Positions 1 to 8,690 of a stretch of 64,000 nt of DNA are shown in pieces. The notes under the pieces are model-generated. The model was not told the DNA's origin and searched no databases. It saw only the letters and a list, made by a program, of their open reading frames with translations. Position numbers and translations under genes: made by a program. The stretch covers positions 1-64,000 of the forward strand of contig DXFV01000043.1 of NCBI GenBank assembly GCA_019114265.1, in the 5' to 3' direction. The DNA is from Anaerofilum faecale (lineage in GTDB: Bacteria; Bacillota; Clostridia; Oscillospirales; Ruminococcaceae). The number at the start of each line of letters is the position of its first letter. The stretch's first letter is position 1.

Positions 1-124
1 AAATGGGCAAGCCATTATCAACAGCTTTTAATACGTAATGAAGCGCTTACCAAGAATAGATTAAATTTTGTATGGTGTTTAGGATATAATTGTCAAAGAA
101 TTTCAAAGATCGTTGGATAACCTT

Positions 125-1275
125 TCATATTATTAATTTTTCTATTTTTGAATATCCACCCACAAATCTTACCTCAATCTCGTCTTTCGACAATACCGTC
201 ACCCGTTCCACAATCCGGCGCACCAAATCATCGCTGAATTCCGATATGTCCACTGTATCCGCATCGATGGCCTGCATCAGGCGCTGGATCTCATACTGCT
301 TTTCCTGATCGGCATCCAATCGCTGCCGCACCTCCTGAAGCCGTTCCAGTAGATGTTTCTTCTCCTGGGTCAATTCCTTGAATTTGGCTTCACACAGTTC
401 AGCCGCATCATTTCTCGCAGCCAGCTCCAGCAGACTCGTCATTGTGGTTTCAATTTCATCAATCCGCTGCTGAAGCCCTGCCGGGCCAACCGGCTCTCCT
501 GCGAATAGCAGCAGTTTCCGCTGGACTCCCTGCACCGCCTGCACAATCTCTTCCGTATTATTAAATATGCTGCGGATGCAGCACATGATCGCCTGGTGCA
601 GCTGCGGCTCTTTAGGCTGGGCGAGTTTTTGCAGCAGCGCGTTCCCTGTTCCAGTCGGTTGATGCACCGCCACACATATTCTTTGGTGCCGTCGCGTTTC
701 TTCCACATTGTTCTGCGATACATCGCCCCGCACTCTCCGCAGACAAGCCGTTCGGAAAGAGCAAACTTGCTGGTGTACTTGCCGCGGTTTGTTTTTGTTT
801 TACGGCAGGAGACCTTTGCCTTGCTGCTGCGTCGTGCTATCTCCAGCTGCACCTGCTGGAAGATCTCGCGGGTAACGATTGCCGGATGATGGTCCGTAAC
901 ATAATACTGAGCCACCTCACCGCGGTTTTTTCGCATTTTCTTCTCGAGAAAATCCACCGTATATGTTTTCTGCAGCAGTACGTCTCCTGCATACTTCTCA
1001 TTTTGCAGGATATTGCGCACTGTGGTTTTCGACCAGCTTGTTCGTCCAGTGGGCGACAGGATTCCATCTCGCTCCAGTGCCTGGGCGATCTGTTCCGGTG
1101 TATCGCCGCACAGATAGCTCAGAAAAATCCTCAGAATGATCTTCGCTCCTTCCGGATCCACTTCCGGGTTTCCGTCTGCTCCGCGCCGATAACCGATGAA
1201 ATTCTTATAGTGGAACTGGCATTTTCCTTCCTTGAATCCGCGCCGTATACCCATCGTAACATTCTGGCTATCTCG
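125..1275 (-). pseudogene. Second large serine recombinase, N-terminus deleted and frameshifted
   Basis: This is the remnant of a large serine recombinase of the type found in Firmicute conjugative and mobilizable elements. It keeps the 'recombinase' DNA-binding domain (from SQNVTMGIRRGFKEGK through NILQNEKYAGDVLLQKTYTV), the zinc ribbon (CGECGAMYRR) and the C-terminal coiled coil (about 125-480). The whole N-terminal resolvase domain with the catalytic Ser is missing: the reading frame joins the tail of the neighbouring recombinase near 1262-1275. A second frame change lies near 605-625, where NRLEQGTRCCKNSP continues in another frame as KEPQLHQAIM. With two lesions and no active site it cannot be a functional recombinase. 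Sequencing error could explain the single-base shift but not the missing domain. Confidence 0.8.
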
Positions 1276-1345
1276 CTGCGGTTTACCTGCAGCTTCCGGT
1301 ACAGGAGCAGGAAGATATCTTCCACTTCCTTTTCCGAAACACTTT

Positions 1346-2401
1346 TCATTCCGCACAGCTGTTTATTCTGCAAATGCCGGCGGCAAGTCCAGTGGATACG
1401 CCGTCTTTTTCCACCCGCCTGCACAAGTTGGTACCGCACTCTCCGCAGCACAGCATACTGGTGAATGTATATTTTGCGGAGTTCCCCGAACGTCCATGTG
1501 CCAGCTTCTTTTCGGCCAGCAGATTTTTTGCTCTGTCAAACACATCATGTGGCACGATCGCTTCATGTGTATCCGATATATAAAACCGCGTTTTCTGGCC
1601 GCGGTTGATCTCCTTTTTGAACGGCAGCGTGTCGGTGGTATATCTTTTCTGGAACATCTCATCCCCTGCATACCGTTCATTTGTGAGGATATACTGCACT
1701 CCCATATAGGTCCAGACCGGCACGCCGCGCAGCTTGGGAATGCCCTCGCTCTCCAGCTTGCAAGCGATCTCTCGAATGCTCATCCCGGACAGAAACTCAT
1801 CATAGATCCTTCGGACGATTGCTGTTTCCTCCGGTTGAGGGCACAGGCGTCCCTCTGCATCCAGACGATATCCATACGGCGCCTGGGACAATCGGAATGT
1901 TCCGTTTTTCATCCGCATGACGGCGCCTCTGCGCAGGTTCTTCGAGATTGAGACCGATTCTTCCTGTGCAAAGGCGCTCATCATGCTCAGCATCATCTCA
2001 CTGGAGAGCAGTGCGGTGTCGATCCGCTCTTTCTCGAACATCACCGAGACACCCAGCTGCTTCAATTCGCGCACGGCCTCCAGACAATCCTGTACATTGC
2101 GCGCAAATCTCGACACCGACTTGACCAAGATCCGGTCGATCCGTCCCTGCCGGCAATCCTGCATCAAACGCTGGAATTCATCGCGTCCTGCGGCGCTGGT
2201 GCCGGTGATGCCCTCATCCGCATAGATATCGACAAAGGTCCATTTTTCATGCGCCTGAATGTATTTTGTATAGTAGTTCACCTGCGAAGCAAAGGAATTG
2301 AGCTGGTCCTCCGAATCGCTGCTGACGCGGGCGTAGGCACACACCCGCAGTTTTTCGGCTGTTGGTAAAAGGATTGGATCGATCCTGTAAACGGTTGGCA
2401 T
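1346..2401 (-). CDS. Large serine recombinase, C-terminus cut by a frameshift
   Basis: A site-specific recombinase of the large serine family; it would excise or integrate the element carrying it. The resolvase domain is intact: YARVSS near residue 25 holds the nucleophilic Ser, and IYADEGITGTSAAGRDEF and SVSRFARN follow. The recombinase domain and the first half of the zinc ribbon (CCGECGTNLCRR) follow at residues 160-330. A one-base shift near 1393 then ends the protein at 351 aa. Translation in the next frame restores WTCRRHLQNKQLCGMKS and a further 30 or so residues down to about 1265, where it meets the recombinase 2 remnant. Family members are usually over 500 aa. The ribosome site AAGGAGAGG precedes the ATG. 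It may keep catalytic but not full DNA-binding activity. Confidence 0.8.
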   Translation of the reverse strand: MPTVYRIDPILLPTAEKLRVCAYARVSSDSEDQLNSFASQVNYYTKYIQAHEKWTFVDIYADEGITGTSAAGRDEFQRLMQDCRQGRIDRILVKSVSRFARNVQDCLEAVRELKQLGVSVMFEKERIDTALLSSEMMLSMMSAFAQEESVSISKNLRRGAVMRMKNGTFRLSQAPYGYRLDAEGRLCPQPEETAIVRRIYDEFLSGMSIREIACKLESEGIPKLRGVPVWTYMGVQYILTNERYAGDEMFQKRYTTDTLPFKKEINRGQKTRFYISDTHEAIVPHDVFDRAKNLLAEKKLAHGRSGNSAKYTFTSMLCCGECGTNLCRRVEKDGVSTGLAAGICRINSCAE

Positions 2402-2507
2402 ATCATCCTCTCCTTTTCGTTGGCTTCACTGTGCCGACAGGAATGGCGGTCAGCTTTGCAAGGACAACACTACCACAATTTACAGTACAAAGCCATTACA
2501 CAAACCA

Positions 2508-2684
2508 CTAAATACGGTACTGCAAAACCCCGTATTTTTCGGCAAGAGCAACATTGGCCTGTCGGAAGTTCTCCTTTGTTATCACTCCCTGTGCCAACAG
2601 TTTTTTCACCGCACAAAAGGCCATATAATATTTGATCTCATTCACCAGCTGTGCGCTGGCTGCATGATTGCACAAAGCATTCAT
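2508..2684 (-). CDS. SHOCT-type small protein accompanying serine recombinases
   Basis: A 58-aa protein beginning MNALCNHAASAQLVNEIKYY and ending KYGVLQYRI. The middle reads AVKKLLAQGVITKENF, the short-helix pattern of SHOCT-like proteins (a helix, then 'G-x-I-T/S-x-x-E-F/Y'). Similar small proteins are commonly encoded directly upstream of large serine recombinases in Firmicute elements. Here the gene ends about 100 bp before the recombinase start on the same strand. The ribosome site AGGGAGGAGAAG sits directly before the ATG. Its function is unknown; a regulatory or directionality role is only a guess from position. Confidence 0.7.
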   Translation of the reverse strand: MNALCNHAASAQLVNEIKYYMAFCAVKKLLAQGVITKENFRQANVALAEKYGVLQYRI

Positions 2685-2698
2685 CTTCTCCTCCCTGT

Positions 2699-4639
2699 TT
2701 ATGGCAAAAAATAATCCGGACCTTTCTTGGTCCCGATAAATTCTTCGATGTCTTTTATTTCCCGCGTAAGCGGAACTGCCGGCAGCGAGTCCATCACCTC
2801 GCGGTGGTACTTTCCCTCCGGCGCTGCGCGCGGGTCCAAAATCGACACTACACAGGTGTCTGTTTCCGTGCGGATCGCACGTCCGAATCCCTGCCGCAGC
2901 TTGACCTGCATCTCCGGCACAACAACACCTTGGATATACGCTTGCAGTGTCATATAGTTTGACCGTTCGGCCTCGCTGACCGGGTCCGGCACAGGAAACG
3001 GCAGACGCGAAATGATGAGTGACGACACCATGTCGCCGGGAAAGTCCATCCCTTCCCAGCAGCTGCCTGCCGCAAACAGCACTGCATTTTTACTCTGCTT
3101 GAAGCGACGGACGGTATCCTGCGAGTTGCGCCAGACCTCCAGCAACGGGAATCCCAGCGTATTCCTCGCCAGTGCATACACAGCTCCCATCAGAGAATAG
3201 GATGTGAAGAGCACCAGTGTATGCCCACAGGTTGCCTCTACCAGATCACCGATTTGTCGAGCCAGGTATGCAATCTCTGCCTTGCTGCCCCTTGGTATTT
3301 TTTGTATAATTCTCGGAACATACAACAAACAGTTTTGTTCGTAACAAAACGGCGACGGTGCCGCAAAATCGCCTGTCTTGCGAATTCCGGCCAACCCCAT
3401 CATTTGTTTTGTCCGCGCGAAGCTGTTGCCGGCCATAAGAGTACCGGATGTAAGCACCGCTGGTATTTCTCTCTGCCACAGCGCCCGTCGCAGCTGGTGC
3501 GGTATCTCCCGACTGGCGGCGCACAGACCTGGCACACCCTTCCGGTCATATTGAATCATTCGGACATAGCGTTGGTCCCGTTCCAAAAACAGACTGACGG
3601 TTTGTTCTGCTTCTCCCAGCCGGTCCAAAAGTCCGCGCGGCAGACTGCCGGCAAGCTGCCGCAGAAAGTTTTGGCATTTTTTGAGTGTGGTCGTTCGCTG
3701 TGCTGTGAGAACAAACGGCAGGCGCTGATCGCCACCGCGTTTCTCTTCTCGTCTGATTGATCTCAGAAGCTGCTCAAATCCTGCCCGGAGCTCCTGCGCG
3801 GTACGAATGCATTTTTCTTTTTCCAGCAAAATGCAAAGTGTTTCATAATCTTCTGGATACAGATGTTTCTCATACATCTGACTGGCTGCCTGGCACAGTT
3901 TATGTGCTTCGTCCACAATCACCGCGCTATAACTCTGCAAAAGAGGGCGGAGCTCCTGCCGGCAATGCTCTGCATCTGCCAGCAGATAATTGTGATTGCA
4001 GATCTGAATGTCAAGAGATTCACTCTGCACCGTTTTCAGGTATTTATGGTATCGGCAGATATCACGCTTCAAGCAGTTTTTGGGACACACCTTCGGCACG
4101 CAGACCTGCTGGCGGTCAAATCCGCTCAATCCATAGACCTCGTCCATATCGCAATGCTGAAGCAGCGAACGCAGCGCAGTCATTTGGGCTGCGTTTTTCT
4201 TTTTTTCAGACACAGTCCGCAGACGAACAGACAGGCGCGCGTCACAGACAAACCGCTCCTTTCCCTTTCGGATACAGGCGCGCAGCGGTACGGAGATGAT
4301 TTCATTTTCCAGCAAAATGCGGGACAGAAAAGGGATATATTCTTTCAAAATTGCTTCCTGCAAGGCAACACTGGAAGTGGAGATGACTGCTGGCTTTCGA
4401 TTTTTTCTGTGTTCCTGCATATAGTTTTGAAACAGGATGCAGGCAACCAGATAGGCATATGTCTTCCCAATCCCCACCCCGGCATCACAGAGCGCAATAC
4501 TGCCCTCCAAAAAGCTGTCCAGCATGGCATGGCAAAGGGCAATTTGTTCTCTGCGCACAGCCAGCCCGCTTTGGGGAAGGATCTGGCCAAAAATCTCCTC
4601 TACTAACCTGTGTGCCTGTTGTTTTGGATTGTCCGTCAT
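2699..4639 (-). CDS. DinG/Rad3-like superfamily 2 DNA helicase
   Basis: A 646-aa ATP-dependent helicase of the XPD/DinG type, which unwinds DNA 5' to 3' using an iron-sulfur cluster. Walker A is DAGVGIGKT at residues 52-60 and the DEAH box is VIVDEAHKL near 245. Between them lies a cysteine cluster (VCVPKVCPKNCLKRDIC) that fits the 4Fe-4S site of this family. The C-terminal motif VI region reads LRQGFGRAIRTETD. The inner ATG is chosen because AGAGGAG lies 8 bases before it; the upstream ATG has no such site. It ends 14 bp before the SHOCT gene on the same strand, so it probably belongs to the mobile element, where such helicases are frequent cargo. Confidence 0.85.
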   Translation of the reverse strand: MTDNPKQQAHRLVEEIFGQILPQSGLAVRREQIALCHAMLDSFLEGSIALCDAGVGIGKTYAYLVACILFQNYMQEHRKNRKPAVISTSSVALQEAILKEYIPFLSRILLENEIISVPLRACIRKGKERFVCDARLSVRLRTVSEKKKNAAQMTALRSLLQHCDMDEVYGLSGFDRQQVCVPKVCPKNCLKRDICRYHKYLKTVQSESLDIQICNHNYLLADAEHCRQELRPLLQSYSAVIVDEAHKLCQAASQMYEKHLYPEDYETLCILLEKEKCIRTAQELRAGFEQLLRSIRREEKRGGDQRLPFVLTAQRTTTLKKCQNFLRQLAGSLPRGLLDRLGEAEQTVSLFLERDQRYVRMIQYDRKGVPGLCAASREIPHQLRRALWQREIPAVLTSGTLMAGNSFARTKQMMGLAGIRKTGDFAAPSPFCYEQNCLLYVPRIIQKIPRGSKAEIAYLARQIGDLVEATCGHTLVLFTSYSLMGAVYALARNTLGFPLLEVWRNSQDTVRRFKQSKNAVLFAAGSCWEGMDFPGDMVSSLIISRLPFPVPDPVSEAERSNYMTLQAYIQGVVVPEMQVKLRQGFGRAIRTETDTCVVSILDPRAAPEGKYHREVMDSLPAVPLTREIKDIEEFIGTKKGPDYFLP

Positions 4640-5079
4640 AAAGCACACTCCTCTTCTGTCGTTCACAGCAAACTGATACAGCGCAGCCTAAAAAGCTGCG
4701 CTGCACGGATTCGCCGTCAACGACGACAATCTGAATTTTCAAAATAAGCGATGTGCCGTATTTGCTGCTTGCCCCCCGGCACCACGGGAACCATGCGGGC
4801 GGGCTTTTGGTTTTAAAGCCGCTTCAAGGCGTTCCAGAGGTCTTGCTGATTACAACCCAAGGTCGGCCAGCCCATCTGACGTGTGAGCAGACGTATCATA
4901 GCAACACAGTCCTTGGCATAGTCATGGCGAAAAGGGTACCTCTCCCTCTTTCCGGACAAAACAGATCGCTCCGGTCGTTTGACCATCTTGGCGCTTTTCC
5001 CGCTGTCGCTCGTCTGTAGGGTGCTGCACACCCGCATGGCTGGTATTGTGTTTTCAAAGAACATGTTGCGTTTTCTGCA
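4640..5079. other. Spacer between helicase and HTH gene; one weak ORF
   Basis: No gene is well supported here. An 83-codon minus-strand ORF at 4813-5064 (MFFENTIPAMRVCSTLQTSD...) looks compositionally protein-like, but I see no ribosome site and recognise no domain. A short inverted repeat (4681-4687 with 4695-4701) just upstream of the helicase start lacks a T-run. Confidence 0.4.
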
Positions 5080-5394
5080 TCAGGAGCTGAAATCGTAAAG
5101 AACAGATTGAACGATAAGGCTTTTTTCTATGGATAGAGTCGGCAATATCTGCTGTAAAACTTCTGCCTGTATCGAGGTTAAGTATCTGCGATGCTTCCTT
5201 TTTGATTGCAAGAGGTAGATCCCACCACCTCGCCCTCGATCCGTACAAATATCGTACCGCAATGACAAAGCCGTTACATCTTGATAGATTGTTTGTCTTG
5301 TTACCTGGAACTGTTCTGCCAGATCTTTCGCTTTCACTTTTCCATTCTGGCGAAGGATTTCCACGATGGCGTCTCTTCGCCAGTTTGCGTTCAA
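5080..5394 (-). CDS. Small HTH (DeoR/HTH_11-type) DNA-binding regulator
   Basis: A 104-aa protein with an N-terminal winged helix-turn-helix: RRDAIVEILRQNGKVKAKDL followed by AEQFQVTRQTIYQDVTAL, the classic DeoR/HTH_11 pattern. The wing reads DRGRGGGIYLL. The remaining 35 residues form no recognisable sensor domain, so it is either a minimal regulator or a truncated one. The start is TTG because an in-frame TGA lies just upstream; GAGGTGG about 11 bases ahead is the likely ribosome site. Its targets are unknown; position suggests control of the surrounding element. Confidence 0.65.
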   Translation of the reverse strand: MNANWRRDAIVEILRQNGKVKAKDLAEQFQVTRQTIYQDVTALSLRYDICTDRGRGGGIYLLQSKRKHRRYLTSIQAEVLQQILPTLSIEKSLIVQSVLYDFSS

Positions 5395-5756
5395 ATCCTT
5401 TCACCACCTCGATTTTTGCTCCACACTTATCGTAACAGCTAAATGTCAAATAACTTTTTACTTTTGTTTGATTTCAAAAATAGTTCTGCTAAATATTCTT
5501 TATTGTCCATTTTTAATTACGATGCCAGTTTGTATTTCATGATCGAGTAGGAGATCACCCACTATTGGGGCAATCGTCCTCTTGTATCCCCGTGTAGAAT
5601 ATAAGATTTATGTTTGTTAGACCGTGAGGATTACCTGTATTGGTATTTCGCAGTGTCTACATCCTTTCTCCAGATTTCACTTGGCACCGACTAACACTTT
5701 CTATTGCCAACTCTGTAATAGATTTTTCTCACCTGGTATGGCCCATGTCAGACTCA
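5395..5756. other. AT-rich spacer without a recognisable gene
   Basis: About 360 bp of clearly AT-richer sequence than the rest of the window. I find no convincing ORF or RNA. The composition suggests acquired DNA. Confidence 0.5.
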
Positions 5757-5795
5757 CTAAAAAGAGCCGCAAGCCAGATGGCTTGCGGCCCTTTT
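5757..5795. terminator. Hairpin terminator, possibly bidirectional
   Basis: The stem pairs 5766-5775 (GCCGCAAGCC) with 5780-5789 around a 4-base loop. It is flanked by A-runs on the left and T-runs on the right, so it could stop transcription both ways. Confidence 0.7.
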
Positions 5796-5927
5796 GGGTA
5801 GAGCTGCAAAGGTCTGGCGGGCGCTTGTGCCGAACAGTGCCGCCACTGCCTGTGCCGCCTGCTGCCGCGTCAGGCCGGTCATCTCGATCTCGCAGCCGAA
5901 ATACTGATCTTTCAGGTCGATCGCACA
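5757..5927 (-). pseudogene. Amidoligase N-terminal remnant
   Basis: One minus-strand frame reads DLKDQYFGCEIEMTGLTRQQ, followed by AAQAVAALFGT. This matches the N-terminus of amidoligase-family proteins (FGxEIExxG, then TR..AA), which are common cargo of Firmicute conjugative elements. The frame has no start codon after an in-frame TGA, and it runs out after about 54 codons into a terminator-like hairpin that encodes the last residues (RAASHLACGSF). Full-length family members are several hundred residues, so nearly all of the gene is gone. The overlapping 76-aa ORF in another frame is not a gene. Confidence 0.6.
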
Positions 5928-6030
5928 TCACCTCTTAACAAGTCGAATGGGCTTGTGTTCTCTCTCCTCTCTATCGCTCATTGTTTTTGCATTACACAAC
6001 CATAGGCACCATCCCCTTTTTGGACAAACA

Positions 6031-6077
6031 AAAAAGCCCCTGCCGGCCGTGCTGTATCGCTCCGGCCGGCAGGGGCT
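6031..6077 (-). terminator. Intrinsic terminator of the RHH/parMR unit
   Basis: A perfect 15-bp stem (6035-6049 with 6063-6077), GC-rich and followed on the minus strand by six T residues. It lies 10 bp beyond the stop of the RHH-type gene. Confidence 0.9.
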
Positions 6078-6087
6078 GGTATCCCTG

Positions 6088-6564
6088 TCACTCGATTTCT
6101 TCCGATTCCTGCGGCTCGTCACACTCCGCGGATTCTTCGTCTGTTTCGCTCGCTTCTCCCCAGGCGGGCACACCGTCGTCCTCGCTGCATTCGCTGTCCT
6201 GCGGGGCCTCACAGCCGCCGTCCGCATCTGTTTCCTCCCGCGCAGCCTGCGCCGCCTCGAACTCCTCGTCTGCTTCTTCCAATGCCTGCTCGATCAGGCC
6301 GACTACGAATTCTTTCTGGCTCAGCTTTTTGCCATACACCTGCTCATACCGCAGCAGGTAGTCCTTGATCTTCTGGAAGAATTCCTCGCTCACCTGAAAT
6401 GCCAATGTTCTCGTTTTGCCCATGTTGATTTCTCCTTTCGCATAGTGCTCATTGATGACCATCTCGATGAATTTACTCATCGTGCTTTCACTGCTGCGGA
6501 TATCCTCGCTGATCCGGTTGTGCAGTTCCAGCGGGATCTTGCAAGTGATGCCCTTTGTTTCCAT
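6088..6564 (-). CDS. RHH-type protein with acidic tail, third gene of a parMR-like unit
   Basis: A 158-aa protein starting METKGITCKIPLELHNRISE. Residues 1-45 (CKIPLELHNRISEDIRSSES, then MSKFIEMVI) resemble a ribbon-helix-helix fold. A second similar module follows (GKTRTLAFQVSEEFFQKIKD, then LSQKEFVVGLIEQAL). The last 50 residues are strongly acidic. Such proteins accompany Firmicute conjugative elements, but their role is not established; DNA binding with dimerisation is a reasonable inference. The start is set by GGAGG eight bases before the ATG. It follows the ParR-like gene by about 150 bp on the same strand. Confidence 0.65.
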   Translation of the reverse strand: METKGITCKIPLELHNRISEDIRSSESTMSKFIEMVINEHYAKGEINMGKTRTLAFQVSEEFFQKIKDYLLRYEQVYGKKLSQKEFVVGLIEQALEEADEEFEAAQAAREETDADGGCEAPQDSECSEDDGVPAWGEASETDEESAECDEPQESEEIE

Positions 6565-6712
6565 GCGCTTTCCTCCTTGCAGTCGTTGCTCCTTTCGGGC
6601 AACACAAGAATATCCCAAAGCCATCCGCAAAGCCATTCACAAATACCAACAATCCTGCGCGCAGATTAGGGCCGACAAACGTCAGAAGCAACAAGACCGG
6701 ACATCTTTGCGC

Positions 6713-6985
6713 CTATTCGTTTCCCATGAGGCTACCCAGGAATCCCATCATTTCCGCAGGCAGGCTTTCGTCCGGTTTTTCCTGCCGGTATGGAGCAACT
6801 GAGTATTCCTCCCGCAGCACTCGGCGCAATGTGTTTTCCAGATTCTGCTGTCTCTGCGATTGCAGGATGGCCTGCACCAGAAAGGCACTTTTCTGGCCGC
6901 TGGGAACAGCCTGCAGCAGCTCCCACGCTCGCCTGTGATCCGCATTTTGCAGGTTTGGGCGGAACATAAATTTGGGACGCTTCAT
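6713..6985 (-). CDS. ParR-like adaptor protein
   Basis: A 90-aa protein (MKRPKFMFRPNLQNADHRRA...) overlapping the end of the ParM-like gene by 4 bp. ParR-like proteins are short, basic N-terminal DNA-binding proteins that join a centromere to ParM filaments. Here the N-terminus is basic, with helix-rich stretches AWELLQAVPSGQKSAFLVQA and NLENTLRRVLREEY. No motif proves ParR function; the call rests on size, gene order and the coupled start. Confidence 0.6.
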   Translation of the reverse strand: MKRPKFMFRPNLQNADHRRAWELLQAVPSGQKSAFLVQAILQSQRQQNLENTLRRVLREEYSVAPYRQEKPDESLPAEMMGFLGSLMGNE

Positions 6986-7992
6986 CTCGCTTCCTCACGG
7001 CCCGACATCTGGTCCAAAATCCGCTCGAATCCTTCGGCGTTCACCTTGTCGTCCAGCAGGTAAAAAGCCCGGCAAAGGCTGTTGACCGGTCGCGCAGCGA
7101 TGTAAGCCCCAGTGGGGCTTACAAGGTCACCGGCGGTTTCGCGCAGCGAAATGGAGGCGGACGCCGACAAGCCGCCGGGGCTGACATTGCGCTTTACGAC
7201 GCTTGCCCCGCCGCCCAGGATCACCACCGGCAGAGCTTTCAGGTCAAATCCCGCTTCCATCACGGCTGAGATCAGCCGTTCGGTATACAGCCGACCCTGT
7301 GCCTGGATAATACCGCGGGCCGCTTCATCCATGCTGCAGGGCTGCCCGGCCAATACCCGCTCTGCCTGCGCATCGGTCACAGACAGCCCGGTGTCCCGGC
7401 GCACCTGCTCCCGGATCTCATCCAGACAGCGGATCATGCCAAGCTCCAGACTGCGGCAGCTGGCCGCATTGGGAACACGGTTGTCCAGCCGCATGAGATC
7501 CACCGTCCAGCCGCCAATGTCCATGAGCAGAACCGACGGCTCGTTCTGAACAAGTTCAGGGTGCAGCGCGATGGCTGAATACCCTTGCGGGAACAGTTTC
7601 ACGTCCTCGATAGTGATTTTGTACGCAGTTCCCTCAAACTTGAAAGATACCGTCTGGGAAGAGCGAAGCAGATATTCCCGGAACGGCTTTTTGTCCCGCC
7701 CATACCGTGCCAGCGGCAGGCCCGCCGCGATGGTCACCGAACACTCCGTCGGCGCGCCCCGCTGCTGGATCTCTTTTGTGATCGCCGCCAGTGTCAGCAG
7801 GTAGTAGTTGTCATTTTCGGTCTTGTCGCGCTGGATCGGCTGCCGGCCGGTACCGCAGACAAAATATCGCCCGCCAAGTTCCAGCGTGTTCTGCAGGGTG
7901 TAAGGTTCGTGGCTGTAAACAGACACACCGGCTGGGAAAGAATGATGCCGGGTCTTGATGGCGTAGTAGCCATGATCGATGCCAATGTTCAT
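6982..7992 (-). CDS. parM: ParM/StbA-type actin-like segregation ATPase
   Basis: A 336-aa actin-like protein of the ParM/StbA family, which polymerises to push plasmid copies apart. Visible actin-fold elements are the N-terminal phosphate-1 loop (NIGIDHGYYAIK), phosphate-2 MDIGGWTVDL near residue 158, and the adenosine loop VVILGGGASVV near 256. Length matches the family. AAGGACG lies 6-8 bases before the ATG. It heads a three-gene unit with the ParR-like and RHH-type genes. Finding it next to serine recombinases and before tRNA-Tyr suggests an integrated plasmid or a conjugative element with its own partition system. Confidence 0.8.
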   Translation of the reverse strand: MNIGIDHGYYAIKTRHHSFPAGVSVYSHEPYTLQNTLELGGRYFVCGTGRQPIQRDKTENDNYYLLTLAAITKEIQQRGAPTECSVTIAAGLPLARYGRDKKPFREYLLRSSQTVSFKFEGTAYKITIEDVKLFPQGYSAIALHPELVQNEPSVLLMDIGGWTVDLMRLDNRVPNAASCRSLELGMIRCLDEIREQVRRDTGLSVTDAQAERVLAGQPCSMDEAARGIIQAQGRLYTERLISAVMEAGFDLKALPVVILGGGASVVKRNVSPGGLSASASISLRETAGDLVSPTGAYIAARPVNSLCRAFYLLDDKVNAEGFERILDQMSGREEAR

Positions 7993-8109
7993 GTGTTCGT
8001 CCTTTCCGGCGTTTCGCCTTGTGGTTTGTTTCCTGCGGCCGGGAGGGACAGCTTATTCTTTCCCAGCCGGTAAAATATTCAGGGGGAGAGGTGTGGAGAG
8101 GGGGAAAAC

Positions 8110-8143
8110 AAAAAAGCGCCCCGGCCAGATGAGCCGAGGCGCT
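8110..8143 (-). terminator. Intrinsic terminator
   Basis: The stem pairs 8115-8125 with 8133-8143 (AGCGCC..GGCGCT) and is followed on the minus strand by six T residues. Confidence 0.8.
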
Positions 8144-8274
8144 GTCTGCAAAAGGGTACACTTCCCCCTTGTATTTTGAGACTTTGAAAATTTTGTTTTA
8201 CGGATTTGTCAATCTATCTATAAACTGCCGCAAAAATTCTACACACTGCTGGGCAGGAAAAAGGGGGAAATACG

Positions 8275-8322
8275 CAAAAACGGAGCCTCTCCCGCGTGAA
8301 ATTCCGCTGGGATGGCTCCGTT
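8275..8322 (-). terminator. Intrinsic terminator with long loop
   Basis: The 9-bp stem 8279-8287 (AACGGAGCC) pairs with 8314-8322 and is followed by a T-run on the minus strand. The large loop can form further pairs (CTCCCGCG region). Confidence 0.65.
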
Positions 8323-8414
8323 GTCTGTGCGTTCTGGCCGCAAAATCCCTGTGACAGGTTTCGGTCACCAATCCTGTCGCGGGTGGCAAAAAGGCCGAAA
8401 ATCGACGTTACAAC

Positions 8415-8449
8415 AAAGAAAAAGTGACCGACAGTAAAATCGGTCACTT
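8415..8449 (-). terminator. Terminator of tRNA-Tyr
   Basis: The 10-bp stem 8422-8431 (AAGTGACCGA) pairs with 8440-8449, followed by T-rich sequence on the minus strand. It lies 4 bp past the tRNA 3' end. Confidence 0.85.
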
Positions 8450-8453
8450 ATCC

Positions 8454-8538
8454 TGGTGGGAGATGGTGGATTCGAACCACCGAAGGCATAGCCAGCAGAT
8501 TTACAGTCTGTCCCCTTTGGCCACTCGGGAAATCTCCC
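8454..8538 (-). tRNA. tRNA-Tyr (GUA)
   Basis: Read on the minus strand, the acceptor stem is GGGAGAT paired with ATCTCCC, followed by A and an encoded CCA. The anticodon loop reads GACTGTAAATC with anticodon GTA. The T arm contains GGTTCGAATCC, and a long class II variable arm is present as expected for bacterial tRNA-Tyr. Total length is 85 nt. It marks the border between the element-like region and core genes. Confidence 0.95.
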
Positions 8539-8690
8539 CTATTCAGTTGTGCGCTCTCTCGAGTGCTTATTTATTATACCAGCGAGGGGCGAAAAAATCA
8601 AGCCCTTTTTTCAAATTTATTTTCTTTTTTTAGATTTACCGAAAACGTGGATAAAATTTGTATTTTTTTCATAAATTCGCGTACAAAATG

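Larger units (their letters stand above)
7993..8453. other. parM upstream region with three minus-strand terminators
   Basis: No gene is visible. The region separates tRNA-Tyr from parM and carries three hairpins, listed separately, all oriented to stop leftward transcription. A TTGACA-like hexamer reads leftward at 8207-8212 without a good -10. A centromere-like iterated repeat, expected upstream of parM, is not obvious by eye. Confidence 0.5.

Noticed and set aside
4681..4701. A terminator upstream of the helicase gene
   Set aside because: A 7-bp inverted repeat without a T-run on either side.
4813..5064. An 83-aa minus-strand ORF between helicase and HTH gene
   Set aside because: Somewhat protein-like, but it lacks a ribosome site and any family I recognise; kept only as a note on the spacer.
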